Shown one piece after another: positions 1-12,215 of a DNA stretch of 64,000 nucleotides. The notes below the pieces were generated by a model. That model had not been told where the DNA came from. It saw only the letters and a program-made list of their open reading frames with translations, and did no database searches. The number at the start of each line of letters is the position of its first letter. Position 1 is the first letter of the stretch. The position numbers and the translations under genes were made by a program. The stretch comes from Pocillopora verrucosa (lineage: Eukaryota; Cnidaria; Anthozoa; Scleractinia; Pocilloporidae), in contig NC_089322.1 in the NCBI RefSeq assembly GCF_036669915.1, forward strand, positions 6,868,692-6,932,691, in the 5' to 3' direction.

Positions 1-230
1 GTAACCAATGGGTTTCTCGGGATCCCCAAAGGTTTTCTGAATTTCCTTGTAAAAACATGGGAGCTTTTTCGTGCACTTCTTTATGACAGAATTAACATAC
101 CACAAGTACCACTTACAAAGACATTAATCTCTTGCTCTTACGCTATAGATAATATTAGTGCCTTTTCAGGCCTTTTATTTAAAGTGAGCTGAATGTAAGT
201 GACGGAGTTTTGAGGAGTTTTTCTAAATTA
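1..230. other. Edge sequence, 3' flank of GPCR 1
   Basis: AT-rich sequence downstream of the minus-strand receptor at 231-1145. It presumably holds that gene's 3' UTR. I see no coding or repeat signal. Confidence 0.4.
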
Positions 231-1145
231 TTAAGGCCAACAAAGTTGTTCAGTTAATTTCCTCGCTGCATGTCTTACTTCCCTCATTTTCCAGAAGTAG
301 ATTATTGGATTAAGAGCAGAGCTCAGCGCAACTAAGGACCATGCAATTTGCGCGGCAAAGGATGACACGTGTCTATTAGTAGCAATGAACCCTCTCTCCA
401 CGCCAAAAGGAGTATAGCATACAACCAATGTCAGTTGCACAAAGAGAGCACTCGAGACTGTCTTTCTGTAGCGCGAGATATTCAGTTGGTTGCCTACATT
501 ATTATGCTGTGCATTGAGGACTTGCCCTTGAATTTGAGCTTGGTGATGAAAAAGCGTTATAAATATCGTAATATAGCAGAATGTTGAGATGGTGATAAAC
601 GTCATAGTACCCAGGAAGGAAATCATGAAAGAAATCCTCCCGTTATAAAGGGCTACCAATCCACTAGCACTGCTACCGACCCAAAGAGTAGCTATAATAA
701 ACTGTGTTCGTCTTAGAGTCACCACCTGCCTGTATCGTAGCTTAAGTGTAAGTGCAAGAAGTCTGTCTACACTAACCACAGCCAACGTAAGAAGAGACAC
801 TCCACAGAAAGTGACAGCCACGATCCATGACGCCAGTTTGATATAAGAGCAAGTCTTGGCGTTTTTGTGAAGCGTAAAAGAGGCGATATGAAGGGGTTGG
901 TGTAATAAACCAACACCAAGATCTGTAAAAGCAAGGCACTCAAATAAAAGCTTAGAAGGAGGATGCAGGGAAGAAGCCTTTCGAAATGCAGCGAGAATCA
1001 AAATGTTTTCCAGAATGGCTGAGATGCAAATCGCCACGTTAAATGCAAAGAGAAATACCATTTGCTTTCCATCCAGACCTATCGCCGAGCAAGGAATAGA
1101 GTCTTCAACAGTGGTTTGGTTGCTCTCGTTATGTGCATTCTCCAT
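231..1145 (-). CDS. Intronless class A GPCR (copy 1)
   Basis: Seven-transmembrane receptor of 304 aa at the plasma membrane; ligand unknown. The open frame runs 9 bases further upstream, but only through a TTG codon, so I start at ATG 1145. The N-terminus has two N-glycosylation sequons (NES, NQT). TM1 runs about residues 30-52, and TM2 carries the SKLLFECLAFTD stretch. TM3 ends in SVDRLLAL, that is DRL in place of DRY. TM6 has CYTPFG in place of CWxP, and TM7 has NPIIY followed by FWK. The loop between TM4 and TM5 is only a few residues and lacks the usual disulfide cysteine, as in melanocortin-type receptors. The conserved Gly before Asn in TM1 is Glu here (LEN). The closest relative in the window is the pseudogene at 3876-4803. 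No splice sites are needed. The MECA-like assignment is inference. Confidence 0.9.
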   Translation of the reverse strand: MENAHNESNQTTVEDSIPCSAIGLDGKQMVFLFAFNVAICISAILENILILAAFRKASSLHPPSKLLFECLAFTDLGVGLLHQPLHIASFTLHKNAKTCSYIKLASWIVAVTFCGVSLLTLAVVSVDRLLALTLKLRYRQVVTLRRTQFIIATLWVGSSASGLVALYNGRISFMISFLGTMTFITISTFCYITIFITLFHHQAQIQGQVLNAQHNNVGNQLNISRYRKTVSSALFVQLTLVVCYTPFGVERGFIATNRHVSSFAAQIAWSLVALSSALNPIIYFWKMREVRHAARKLTEQLCWP

Positions 1146-1154
1146 CTTCTTCAA

Positions 1155-2400
1155 AATAGTCGCCCTGTTTTTTTTTTGTTTGTTTTTTTGTCTTTTTTTA
1201 TGAACGCGCTTTCATTTGGCTGCATTTATTTTGACATGGAATGATTCTATGATTGTGACAAAAGTCCAGGATCTTCCTAGAAAAACTGATCGCCACCATG
1301 TTTAGTAGAAGGGACTCGTTAGTGAAACTAATTAATATCTTTTTATGGCTTTTTTTTTAAACTTGACCTTACACATTGTTCAATGCCACGGCAATCACTT
1401 TCAACTAAGTGACCACCTGAAACTTTCTATTATTTACTCAGAATGCCTGTGTGGGAGCGTAAAAACAAAACATCGTGAACGGCAAGGGAGCTTACAACCT
1501 TAGTAGCAGTTGTATTTTCATCATTAGTTCTGGCGGTTTCTGTAGTCATTCACCTCTTTTTAACAACCACCCATGTTTCAAGCCAGATTGGAATAGTCTC
1601 GAAGAAATTTAATTTAGCTGTCTTGATTGGCAAATTTTCAGTTCGTCAGCTGTTCTCTAGATTTCTTTGCCTTGAAGACATGTAATAGCTGTTATGTTTT
1701 TGAGGCAGCGGAAAGTAGAGAGCAATTTCCACAGTGAAAGCGGAGGAAAGAAATCCTAGGGTTCATTGTATCAAGAAAAAAACATTGAATTATATTGAAG
1801 CAATTTAAAGTCAGCAACGAGTGTTGAGAGAAAGAGACATCACGGTTGATTGATTTATCAAAGCTGAATTGATGAGTGCTGAACTAAAACAAGGAAAATA
1901 GATATCAGTATCTAATGAATGTGGTTCTCAATTATTATAATTTATAGCCATTTAAGAGGTCACAAAAAAATGCAGAGCAAAGTTCTCAGAATTGGCAATA
2001 AACATGATATGTAAACAATACGAGTGTCCCAACTGTGCATGGAAAGTTCTTTGTTTTTGCGCTCTAACATTCTGGCCAAATGAATTGATGGGAAGACTCC
2101 ACTAATCATTTAATTACAAGTTATTGCAACTCCATTGAAAGTTCTGCACTGTCAGATCCAAAAGCTAAACCCATAACAATTAAAAAGACCCCTTTAAACT
2201 TTATATAAAATCAGATCACTTCATCTGATGAGAAGAAAATCTTAGGCTTTCGCCGAGATTTTCATAATGATCCATTCCCTTATAAATTATATAAACCAGT
2301 CAGAATGATGGAGAATATATCTACAGATGGAAATCAAAGAACAGCCGAAGTTATATTTGGTGCAGGAATAAATTAAATGGAAATCAATTGGTTTTTACCG
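1155..2400. other. Intergenic, nothing recognised
   Basis: AT-rich DNA upstream of GPCR 1, probably including its promoter. Homopolymer T runs occur near 1171-1200. I see no open frame with family features and no clear repeat. Confidence 0.4.
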
Positions 2401-2403
2401 CGG

Positions 2404-2775
2404 CATTTAAAATACAGCCGTTTGCATTGCAGTCATTCTGGTAAACACCCTTATCCTCATTGCATTGCGTAGGGTTCCATATTGAGCTCTACACCCACCT
2501 TCAAGGGTCAATCACTTGTTTTGAAAACCTCGCTGTTCAGGATTATCCAAATTAAGAAAATAAGACGAAGGTCAGTTACAGCGAAAGTGGTACGCATAGA
2601 TACATGCTCGGGTCACATCTGCTGGACTTAAACAAAAAGAAAATCTAATGTATAATGCATTAAAAGCAAGGTTACAAATTTAGCAGTCTTTTTGTCTTTA
2701 AATTCTGCTCAAACTCCTATAATATGCTCTTAGAAAATATGGGAGGTTAGGCAAGCGCTGTGAACGACGATGGGA
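2404..2775 (+). pseudogene. GPCR relic, TM1 joined to TM7
   Basis: Two short islands of receptor sequence survive. Bases 2404-2515 translate to a TM1-like stretch (NTLILIALRRV, then HPPSR after a stop). Bases 2679-2770 match the TM7 region of the pseudogene at 3876-4803 nearly base for base (NSA..PII..., then EVRQA) with a stop before the Lys. TM2-TM6 are absent and about 160 bp of unrelated sequence lies between. It is a heavily decayed, internally deleted member of the local family. Confidence 0.6.
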
Positions 2776-3870
2776 CAGTTCATTTGGCTGCCTTTCCTAA
2801 CTGACTGCTTTGTGAAATTCTTAAAAGTTATCTTAAAGAACGCAAAACTTATTTTTCACAGCATTGAATCCATAGCCTATATTTTATTATTTCCCACATG
2901 TAAGCCATGCTAGTGGAAGTCAAATCCTGACATCTTCTCTCATGAGAATCACTCTACCGACAACAGTCCAATGCAGAATTAGCCATGTATGTGGACGATA
3001 AGACTATACGACTATACATAAGATTTGATTGAAGTGTCACATCAAAGGCGTTACGTTTAAATGAATGAATGGGTAACATTTGCTAAACTTCAAGAAAGGA
3101 AAAATCTGATACACCTAAGTTTATTTTATTGGTAATAAAAAATGGTAGGTGCCCAACGCGATGACAAAATTAAACTGAAAGAAAAAAAGCTATGGAGACA
3201 GTCAACAAATGAAAATACAAATTAAATTTAATAAAAACGATTTAAATGTTGTGGAATCTCCTTGCTAATACAATCTCCTGTTTATCTCCTTCACTTTTTC
3301 ACTGAATTAATTAACAAAGGTTGCAAAGGGGGTATTCAATTTTCAGTGTTTGGTCGGTCCTAACAACCTCAAAGAACCTACAAAAATCATTTTCTCAATG
3401 TTTCTTGTCATTCACTACAGGAAAGAAAATACAAGGGAATAGAAAACGGAAGGGAGCCAAAGCGATGAAAAATCAAAGTAAAAGAAAAACCAATAAAGAG
3501 ACATTTAACAATAAAAATCAATTTAAGTTTTTAAACGATTCTAATGTTAAGAGTTTTCCTAGCTAATGCAATCATTTGTTCTTGTTCCTACACAATTTTA
3601 TTCAATTGATTATTAAAAAGTTCAAAGGGCTATTTAGTTCAAATAGGTTGCTAGGGTTTTGAACGCTCAGTTCATGTTCAGGTTCAAATTAAAAACCTCT
3701 CGATGACCTAAGAGAATCAGTTGTCGCCTTTCGTAATCATTTACTACAGGAAGCCGTGAGATGAAATTAATCAGAAAAAAACCTTGGGTTTTAGCCGGAA
3801 TGAAGGATCCAGGTTAGTTGATAACACAACGTCGAATTCAGATTAAGACATTTTTACAGAGGCGACGCAA
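2776..3870. other. Intergenic, nothing recognised
   Basis: AT-rich spacer between two receptor pseudogenes. A weak internal similarity exists between 3120-3330 and 3430-3620 (a Lys/Asn-rich A-tract followed by a 'cctagctaatgcaatc'-like string), suggesting an old local duplication. No gene is supported. Confidence 0.3.
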
Positions 3871-3875
3871 TTATT

Positions 3876-4803
3876 TTAAAGGGGAAGGAAAACTCATCTG
3901 GAAGCGGAAACCAAACAACACCTCAAAGTTATGTCAAGTGCGAAACTCCTTTGGATGGATATCAACTAGTGATTATGTCAGCATTTGATGTGGCGATTTC
4001 CATCGCAGCCATTTTAGGAAACATTCTGATTTTCATTGCATTTCGGAAAGTTTCGGCTCGAGTTCTTCACCCACCTTCGAAACTTTTGTTCGAGTGCCTT
4101 GCATATAGTGATCTTGGTGTGGGCCTCGTTCTCCAACCTCTTCGTATCATCTCCTACAATTCTTATGAAAACACCGAGTCTTGTTTCTATGCTTTATTTA
4201 CATCTTGGATAGTTGGAAATATTTTTATGTGGAGTTTCTCTCCATACACTAACTGTAATAGGTGTGGATAGACTTCTCGCCCTTACACTTGGGCTAAGAT
4301 ATAGGTAGGTAGTGACTTTAAGACGAGTGAGATTAATTCTAGCCTGGTGTTGGCTTTGTAGCATTGTTATTGGAATGATTTCTCTTTAAAACTTTAAAAT
4401 TCCTTTAATAACCTCGTTGATAGGCATAGTGCTGAGTGTAATATTCTCGACTTTCTGTTATATTACGATATTTGTAGAGCTTAGTCATAACCAAGCCCAA
4501 GTTCAAGATCATATCCACCACGGACAACATAACAATAGGGGAAGCCAACTAAATGTTTCGCAGTACCGAAAGACAGTGAAAAGTGCTCTTTGGGTTCAAC
4601 TGACGTTGCTTATTTGTTTTCTTCCTTTTGGCGTTGAGAAAACGCTCTTTGCTAGGAACGGATTCGAGTCATCGATTCTTTCCAACGTAGCAGCATCTTT
4701 TGTGTCGTTAAATTCTGCTCTAAATCCAATAATCTATCCTTGGAAGATAACGGAGGTTAGACAAGCAATTAGGGCGACGACAGAAGACTTTTTTCATATT
4801 TGA
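3876..4803 (+). pseudogene. GPCR pseudogene, start codon lost
   Basis: A full-length relative of the receptor at 231-1145, broken at several points. Homology begins at 3876, where the frame reads LKGKEN against the intact gene's leader, and the codon matching the intact gene's ATG reads AAG. The sequon NQTT is kept. The frame then runs through TM1-TM3 to about 4225, where a frameshift falls at the IFMWSFS/GVSL junction. In the next frame GVDRLLALTLGLRYR is followed by a TAG where relatives have Gln. Another stop lies near 4386. From 4417 the frame is open again through TM5-TM7 (NPIIYPWK) to the stop at 4801-4803. At least four lesions make a functional product unlikely. Confidence 0.88.
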
Positions 4804-6421
4804 GTTTATTGTCTGTCTCGTAATTTCTCAAAGAGCCATTATGTAGAAGGAAAAAGCAGTTTTGTCATATGAGAGGAGCACAAAAATGCATAGACGTAAT
4901 TTCATGCGAACACCACGTTTTCTACTTGGCATGGGAGTAGAGATCCGTGGGTGGATTGTCACAGATTACAGGAAAAAATATTGTCTATATTTTCAGCAAA
5001 GCCCTTTTTAGTTAATAGCCTCTGATATGGAGATATATACTCTTGGTAATTAAGTTTAGTACTTAATGACCGAAATACACCTAAAATTAGTTGACGGAGT
5101 AATGACATTATCTGCTCTTGGAATGTAAAGTTAGCGCATTCATTATTTATTACAGAAATATCGACTTCCGCACTAAAATCTCATCTGCAATCGGGGAAAA
5201 CCATTAAGAAAAAAAATAAAATGGCTCCTAGATATAGGTCTAAGCACATAATGATATGTTTTGAAATGTGATCTGTATATTAAATCTCGCAAATTACCGA
5301 ATAGCCTTAATTTAATCAATTCACCATGCGGGTCACGCAAACACTGCGCTTTATGCGTGGCTCGGGAATTCAAATACCTAAATTCATTTCTACAAGTACA
5401 AGAAGGATATTTCCTTTAATATTTTAAAAGTGTATATTGTTATTAAACAAATAACCGTCACCTCCGAAAAAGCGCCACGCATACATGGTCCATAGAAAAG
5501 TGACGGAGTGGTTAACGAGTGTCTCTTTCTTTCGTTTTTTATTGTTATTACACCTCTTCCATGCATTATGGCAGTGGCCTTATTCAGCTTTACGGCTGGG
5601 AAATAAAAATGTACTTTAAATCGTCGTAAGATATCATCAGATAGACCAAGGTGCATTAGATGTCCATTATTTGATTACGTGAGGCGACTAAGATTACGAT
5701 CTCGTTGAGACAGCTGCAAGTGGAAATTAAGATAACAATATGCATTTACGATGAGTCATTAATCCAATATTCTTACAAGTTCTATTCATATAAAACACTG
5801 TGCATATAGCATTGGGTTTCAACGAAATAAAGGCAAAAAACTTCTTACAGCGAACGAAGCAATTAAAAGGGTAAGCTTTACTCATATATATGCATTTCGA
5901 CATTATTTTCATGTTGCAATTGTTCGGTTTAATCATGATATCTTGAGAACAAATACATTTCTACGTTGACTACTCAGGCTCACATAGTTTATTGTTCCTT
6001 TATAACCAACCGTCGTGAGTTACATATAATCATACCATTTATAAGCTCGAATGACACAGAGTGATTTGGGGGAAATTCTCTGATTGAAAAGCTGGAATTT
6101 CTCGCCTACGAAATGCCATGCTAAATAACCTGTTCCTACTCACTAAAATCTTTGCAGACTTTTCACTTCTGAGCGAGCTCCTATAAGCAAACCAAAAAAA
6201 TTGGAAATGATGACACAAGTTCTGGAAACATCGCTCATTTTCTTTCTTTTTGATTATTCATAAAAAATAAAAAAAAAGCAAGGCTATATTTTTGTTTGCT
6301 TAGTCTTGAAATTTTAATCAGACTGAGAAAGAGTTTATATTCTCTTGGACTGAGTGATATCTGACATCAACTCCCCAATGGATCCTCTGAAAATAAGAGT
6401 GCACTTCTACTTATACCCCTC

Positions 6422-6454
<33 letters not shown>

Positions 6455-6960
6455 AGGTCTGGGCGATAAAAAGTGACAGTTTGTGTCATTTACTGAGTTG
6501 ATGCATTTTTTTTAATGGATCTATTCCGTGTATGTCAAGGATAAGTATAAATTAATTTCGAAGTCGACGTTTATTTGCATAATTTTTTAGCTTAGAAATG
6601 CTCCTACATGAATGGAAGTTTATTTAAACTAGGTAATTAACTCTAAATCAATTAAATTTGCAAGTAATTTTGAAAAACAGTCTTCGACACAAAATACTTC
6701 GTATTTTTTTTTCGATGGAAGAGACACGAAAGGTATATTTATATAATTTTACACCTGCGTTTTAGCTTTCCGAACTTGACGCCTAAAACGTTGAAGCAAA
6801 CATTACCAGCTGACGAACCAAGTTGTCCTTTAGTTTAGGAAAAAGTAGAAAATAGATCTTATCAACTTCTAATTAATAATTTTTGATTTTTTTTACGTGA
6901 TCACTTTATAGATGGACATGAATAGCAAATAAGTTTTTAAGGACAAGAGACCTGAACCCG
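4804..6960. other. Intergenic with poly-A tract
   Basis: About 2.1 kb of AT-rich DNA. The only distinct feature is an A homopolymer of roughly 29 bases near 6425-6452, possibly the tail of an old retroposon whose body I cannot recognise. Confidence 0.4.
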
Positions 6961-6967
6961 GGTATAA

Positions 6968-7879
6968 ATGGCGAATGCAACAGGGGAGTTACCATTAAGA
7001 ACATTTTTTTCCTGCTCCAGTGATCCGAAAGGACTACTAATCTACATTCTGTCATCCGTGAATGTTCTTATAGCGATCACATCTTTTCCTGGAAACCTCT
7101 TGATAATCGTCGTTCTTCGAAGGATTACATCGATTCATCCACCATCAAAACTTTTATACAGCTCTTTGGCTTCCACCGATCTTTGCGTCGGCATCATATT
7201 ACAGCCTTTGTCAATTGTTTATTTGTTGTCTCTAGAGGTCTCCGATCTCTGTAGCCATATTGGATCCACCTTCTCAGCTGTAGCCTTAGCCCTTTGCGGA
7301 GTATCTTTGCTCACATCCACTGCAATTAGCTTTGACAGATTTTTCGCCCTGAAACTTGGGATAAGATACAGGCATTATATAACAAAGAAGCTGATCTGGG
7401 CCTTCGTATTTATTTCTTGGCTTGTTAGCTGTGGCAATGCAGTCATATATCTATACGAAAGTGATGTCTTTGCGTATACAACCACTGCAGCTGTGTTTTT
7501 GTGCGTATCAACGTCAGTGTTTAGTTACGTAAAAATCTACCGCGCACTTCGCTACCATCAAACGCAAGTACAACAACGGCTACATCTCCAGCAGCCCAAT
7601 AGAAGAGTTATTCCAATCAATATTGCGCGATACAGAAAGACGGTGTCCAGTGCGCTCTGGGTATCGGCAGTGCTGGTAGCATGTTATCTACCATTCGTCG
7701 TAATTATCTTCACAGCTTACTCCTCTGGCATACACTCACCTGTTCTTGCCTTAGCCGCGGATCTAGCAATAACTCTTGTTCAGTTGAATTCTTCTCTGAA
7801 TCCATTATTGTATTGCTGGAAAATTAAGGAAGTAAGACGAACAGCGATAAACTCACTCAAGCAATTCCTCTGCTGCTAA
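6968..7879 (+). CDS. Intronless class A GPCR (copy 2)
   Basis: Complete 303-aa seven-transmembrane receptor from ATG 6968 to TAA 7877-7879. An N-glycosylation sequon (NAT) sits at residues 3-5. TM1 carries FPGNLLI, TM2 STDLCVG, TM3 ends SFDRFFAL (DRF variant of DRY), TM6 reads CYLPFV, and TM7 reads NSSLNPLLYCWK. The conserved Cys at the top of TM3 is present (SDLCSHIG), but the TM4-TM5 loop is about five residues and has no partner Cys, as in melanocortin-like receptors. The short C-tail ends in two Cys, a possible palmitoylation site. It is most like the receptor at 12216-13142 (shared SFPGN/AFPGN and STDxCVG), so the two look like a duplicate pair. The ligand is unknown. Confidence 0.93.
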   Translation: MANATGELPLRTFFSCSSDPKGLLIYILSSVNVLIAITSFPGNLLIIVVLRRITSIHPPSKLLYSSLASTDLCVGIILQPLSIVYLLSLEVSDLCSHIGSTFSAVALALCGVSLLTSTAISFDRFFALKLGIRYRHYITKKLIWAFVFISWLVSCGNAVIYLYESDVFAYTTTAAVFLCVSTSVFSYVKIYRALRYHQTQVQQRLHLQQPNRRVIPINIARYRKTVSSALWVSAVLVACYLPFVVIIFTAYSSGIHSPVLALAADLAITLVQLNSSLNPLLYCWKIKEVRRTAINSLKQFLCC

Positions 7880-9165
7880 AGTTTTGTTGATTAATGTAAT
7901 TTACTCTTGTTTGCCTTTATCCTTTTAAAATCGCTTCCTTTCAAAGAATGCAACGGTAAATTGTGCAAATGTTATAACGTAAGAGAATGAATTGAAGATA
8001 TTTCCCAAAAAAAAAAGAAAGAAATTGGTATGCGCCTGCAAATTTTGACTACTTGTAAATTGCCCAAATTACTATAATAAGTAGCAAGTATGATCGGCAG
8101 TTCTGTAGTAAAAACCAAGATAGTAATTTAGCTGTTGGTTTGTTCTTCAATTCCCTTGCTTTTCAACTTCTTCGCCTTCTCTTGTTTCCGCGGCATAAGG
8201 AGTTAAGTTAAATTAATGCAATCAGTTCTCTTCAGAGAAAGTCACGGTGCAACTTAAGTCGAGGATGACAACCAGTAGAGCATTTTTGAGTACTTGTTAA
8301 GGCAATTGACGACAGCTATCAATTTAACACATATATACATAGATCATAATTTGCATGTAAATAGCTTTTAAGTGATTTTTCACAGAGCAAATGCTTGTCC
8401 GCAAAGCATTTTACAGGGAAGAATTGAGACATATTTACCATAAAGCGAACAAAAAGCGTTGGAAAAATAACCACGATGCTTTCAAGACCGCCATTGTATT
8501 CCAGGTCAGAGACATTTTCTGTCGGATTATATTGTGGAAAAATTACCCAAATCTTGGCCAATACGATGACAACAAAAAAAAAACCGATAGATTATAAAAC
8601 AAAGCTGCATGGCGGCTTATCTAATTTAAACTAAAATGCTAACTATTCTAATGATTATGACTAAAAGGACCAAATGTACTCCAATTTAGTATTATTTTAT
8701 TTGTAAAATTGTTCTGAAAACCTAGTAGAGTAAGTATTTTAACAGCTGCATGTTCACTTTAAGGTCAGTTTCACATAATTTATATGAGAAGTGAGACTTT
8801 TTTGCCATTGGGAGATCTCGTTGGTGCGTTAGTATCAGTCTGAAGAAAAACTTATTCAGCGGGAAAGATTTACTGATGCTCCGAAAGAAAGAGGAACTGG
8901 AAGGATCTACTCGATGATTTCTTAATTTCTGATCAAGGTTGTACTTAATGGCTTATTTTTATTAACTTGAAATACCATTAAAGGAAACTAAATAATAGTT
9001 TTCAGCAATGGAAAAAATGGAAAGTCGTTATTTTAAGTTTTTTTGATCGAATGTGTCCGATGCACATGTTCACTTCTCGAGTCGCGATTATTCAGCCCCC
9101 AGAAGTAACAAGAACATACGTTGAATAACGTCATCTTCGATAGAAAGGCTTAGGTAAATTCGTAA
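7880..9165. other. Intergenic, nothing recognised
   Basis: AT-rich spacer. Small open frames on both strands at 8319-8597 overlap each other and show no family features, so I do not call a gene. Confidence 0.35.
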
Positions 9166-9169
9166 AATG

Positions 9170-9420
9170 TATGAAGGGTGTAAATTTCTAAAGAAATTGT
9201 AGTGCTGTGTCAGGGGGAAATATTACAAGATGATTTGTAATTATCAACTGAGTTGATAATGTAAATTGGCCACCGCAAGAATTTCTAAACCGTTTTTAAT
9301 TTCTAACCGTCTTCGTCATTCGCTCTGACGAAGGACTAACGCTCAAAAACGTCAGCTTTAGAATCTTTTAACGGAGGCCAATTTACATCATCAACATCCT
9401 TGATAAAACCAAAATATTGT
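9170..9420. repeat. Palindromic MITE-like repeat, copy A
   Basis: Near-complete foldback element. One arm (about 9238-9330) reads from 'ctgagttgataatgtaaatt' through 'ggccaccg' to 'gacgaagg'. The other (about 9325-9405) is its imperfect reverse complement and ends 'gaggccaatttacatc' then 'tgataaaacc'. The left flank 'aaattgtagtgctgtgtcag' recurs at copies D and F. No coding capacity. Confidence 0.75.
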
Positions 9421-12215
9421 GGGTGAATTAGATTCCGTACACGCTCTTAATTTTAGCGATCAAACCAGGGTCAAAGAGACGACTGCCGCGATTCCCAGTA
9501 GGAAGATCTATGTTTGTGTTTCAAGGATCCTGCGTTACAAATGGGTGGAGGAGAAGGTCTCACACAAATAAAGACTAAAGTTCTATCCAAAGATAGATTT
9601 TTTATCGATTGATAATCATGATTTTTATAATTTTCCAGTGAAAAAAAAAGATGAGTGAAGTAGGTCATTTTATATTGAGAAATAAGCATTCCTCCCAAGC
9701 ATAAGACGTATTTCGTGCCGTGAGAGCTTCTATAGGGGAAATAAGAGAGAAATTTACATTACAGGCAATTAATGTGCGACAAAAACAAGCATTGTCCATG
9801 TTTATTGAGGAAGTCCATTATTTAAATGGCCTTATGGCTATTTTGACTGTGAATTCACCTCGGTAAACGTTTGCTCTGACTGACTTCTTCTTTGTGTTTC
9901 ATACTCTGGTGAGGTGGATTTTCATGGGCAGCAACAGTGAGTAGTTTTTCACCAAAATTTTATAACTAGAATCATTATTGGCGTGACTGGATCTGTAATT
10001 ACAGGTGAACAAATATCTTACAAAAACAAAGACTCTAATCATAAAAGCTAGATCTCTGCTTGAAGGGAAAACGATTGTAAACTGAGCAAATGTTATATTT
10101 CATTATGCAGACGTGATCTTTATCGAAACACCCTGATTATTGTGCTAATTGCAATAAGCGACTTTCACAACAAGAAATAATGCAAAGTACCTTTATTTCG
10201 ACTGAATCTCTTATCATTAAAAAGACGTTTTGCGGCTGCAAAGCTTTCTCAATCTATTAATTGTCCATTATCATTTATACCTTAATTTATTATTTTTTTA
10301 TTTTCGTTTAAATTACAAAATTTTATATATCAAGGAATGGTAAAAACAAAAATTTTATCATTTCACGACATTTGCGCATGTTTTCAGTGTACACTATATT
10401 GTGTTGAAAAAATTTAAATTCATATCTTATTTAGTCACCAGATAGACATCTCAGGGCTTTTGATTTGCAATTGGTTACCAACACGCTCGAAAGACACACC
10501 AGTAAATGGCTCCCTAAAGCGGTGAATTGTTAAAAAAAAGTTATCACGAGACAATTAAGAGCCAATAAGTCACGAATATACAAAGAAACGAAACATGACA
10601 GCATGAATTAGTCGTCTTGTCAGTCGTTTCCTGCCAATATACTCAATTCTCCAACAAAATCGAAATTAAAGTGAGTTATTATTGATATGAAGTTACTGCT
10701 GACGTGCAGTTTGGTTTGTCTCTTGCATTATTATTTTGAATTGTTAAAATCAAGCATTTCACAACTGGCATGGTGCTTGTAGAATTGTGAACAGAATTGG
10801 CAAATTTGAATAGAAACATAGATGTTATCTTATGAATGACGCCCATTTGCAATTCAAGAAATTTATTAGGACAACAATAAACTAATAGTTATGTGAGTTC
10901 ACTTAGAGCGGACAACGGAGTTTTTCCTTTAATATGTTTCCGTTGTCTTACAAAACAATCAAAATTTTCAGTGTGTCTGTCTATAGATGGAGACTGAAAA
11001 CCATGTCCTATGATGTAGTTTAGGGCCTAACATTACGTGACAGAAGGATCGATTCGGCAATGACAGCAATTTAGGCCTGGCCAGCAGCTGTTTCCATAAT
11101 GTGATTATGCAGCTAGCTATTGAAAGCTTCTTTGTCCACGCTAATATAAGATCCACCGATTTCACGATTTTTCGATCGAGATCATACTCAGGACTCACAA
11201 CAGCGAAGAGGAATCAAGTAAGTTAAAAATATTATCACGAATTATATCATATTATCACAACAAAACTTTCATCAACTCATGGAGCGTGGATTTTGCCACA
11301 GCAAATTAATAAATGAAATTAATAACACTGTAGTTACTCAAATTAAAATCAGAAAAATAGAAGATCCGGCAATTTCAATATTTTGTTGTTCGTTCTCCGA
11401 GCTGTTTTCCAGGTCTAGCATTTTTTAACTTCTCGAGGGGCGCAAAAGCTGTAAATTATTCAATAGTTTAGGTGTATGGTTTTATTTGGAAATGAGAACT
11501 GAAACACTTCATCGCTACAATCTTTTTGTTCGAAATTACATGATCTATTTATTTATCATTTGTTTAAAAAGTTTTTCTAACCTATAATTCATCGCAATAA
11601 AATATGAAAAAAAATTCAAATCAAATTTACAACATGTGTGCTGACCGGTGTACATAGTATAGCATGGGTTTTCCAAGAGAAATTTTGTCCTAACATACAA
11701 AAAAAGGAAAATAGATAAGGAACTATTTAGGTTGGGACAGATTCGTGAACAATTTTAATAAAATGGAACGGAAGCTAAGAAAGGCAATTTTGGCATTTTG
11801 AAGTAATTCAGGATAAACGAAAACAAATAGTCAAATAGTTTACGAATCTGTACGTGCAATCCTATTTCGAAATTCAATAGCGTATTTGTAAGGCGAAATT
11901 CACATCGTAATACGAGCATTTGCAACTGAGAATGACATGCACAGTCTCGAAACATGCTTTGTAGACTTAAAAATATTACTTGTTTTGTGCATGCTATTGT
12001 CATCATTATTCTGCTCTACTCATGATGGTTTTAAATTATGTTGTTTTTAGGTTAAAGGATACTTCCAGCAACCCTTTACTGACGGTCATTGAGGAGAGAG
12101 AACGTCTGCAAATAAACCAATAGGGCTTCTATGGGAAAACGACAAGACACACATCAGAGCTCAGAGGATTTTAGTTTAAAAAAGCGTCACCAAATTTGAA
12201 TTTAAAACGAGTACA
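9421..12215. other. Intergenic, nothing recognised
   Basis: About 2.8 kb without a supportable gene. Short open frames at 9471-9698, 10968-11198 and 11755-12006 (all minus) lack domains, a credible start context or related copies. Confidence 0.35.

Noticed and set aside
4300-4305. In-frame TAG after RYR as programmed readthrough
   Set aside because: The same gene also has a lost start and frameshifts, so ordinary decay explains it.
8319-8597. Overlapping opposing frames of 80 and 68 codons
   Set aside because: Complementary reading of the same AT-rich DNA with no protein-like features.
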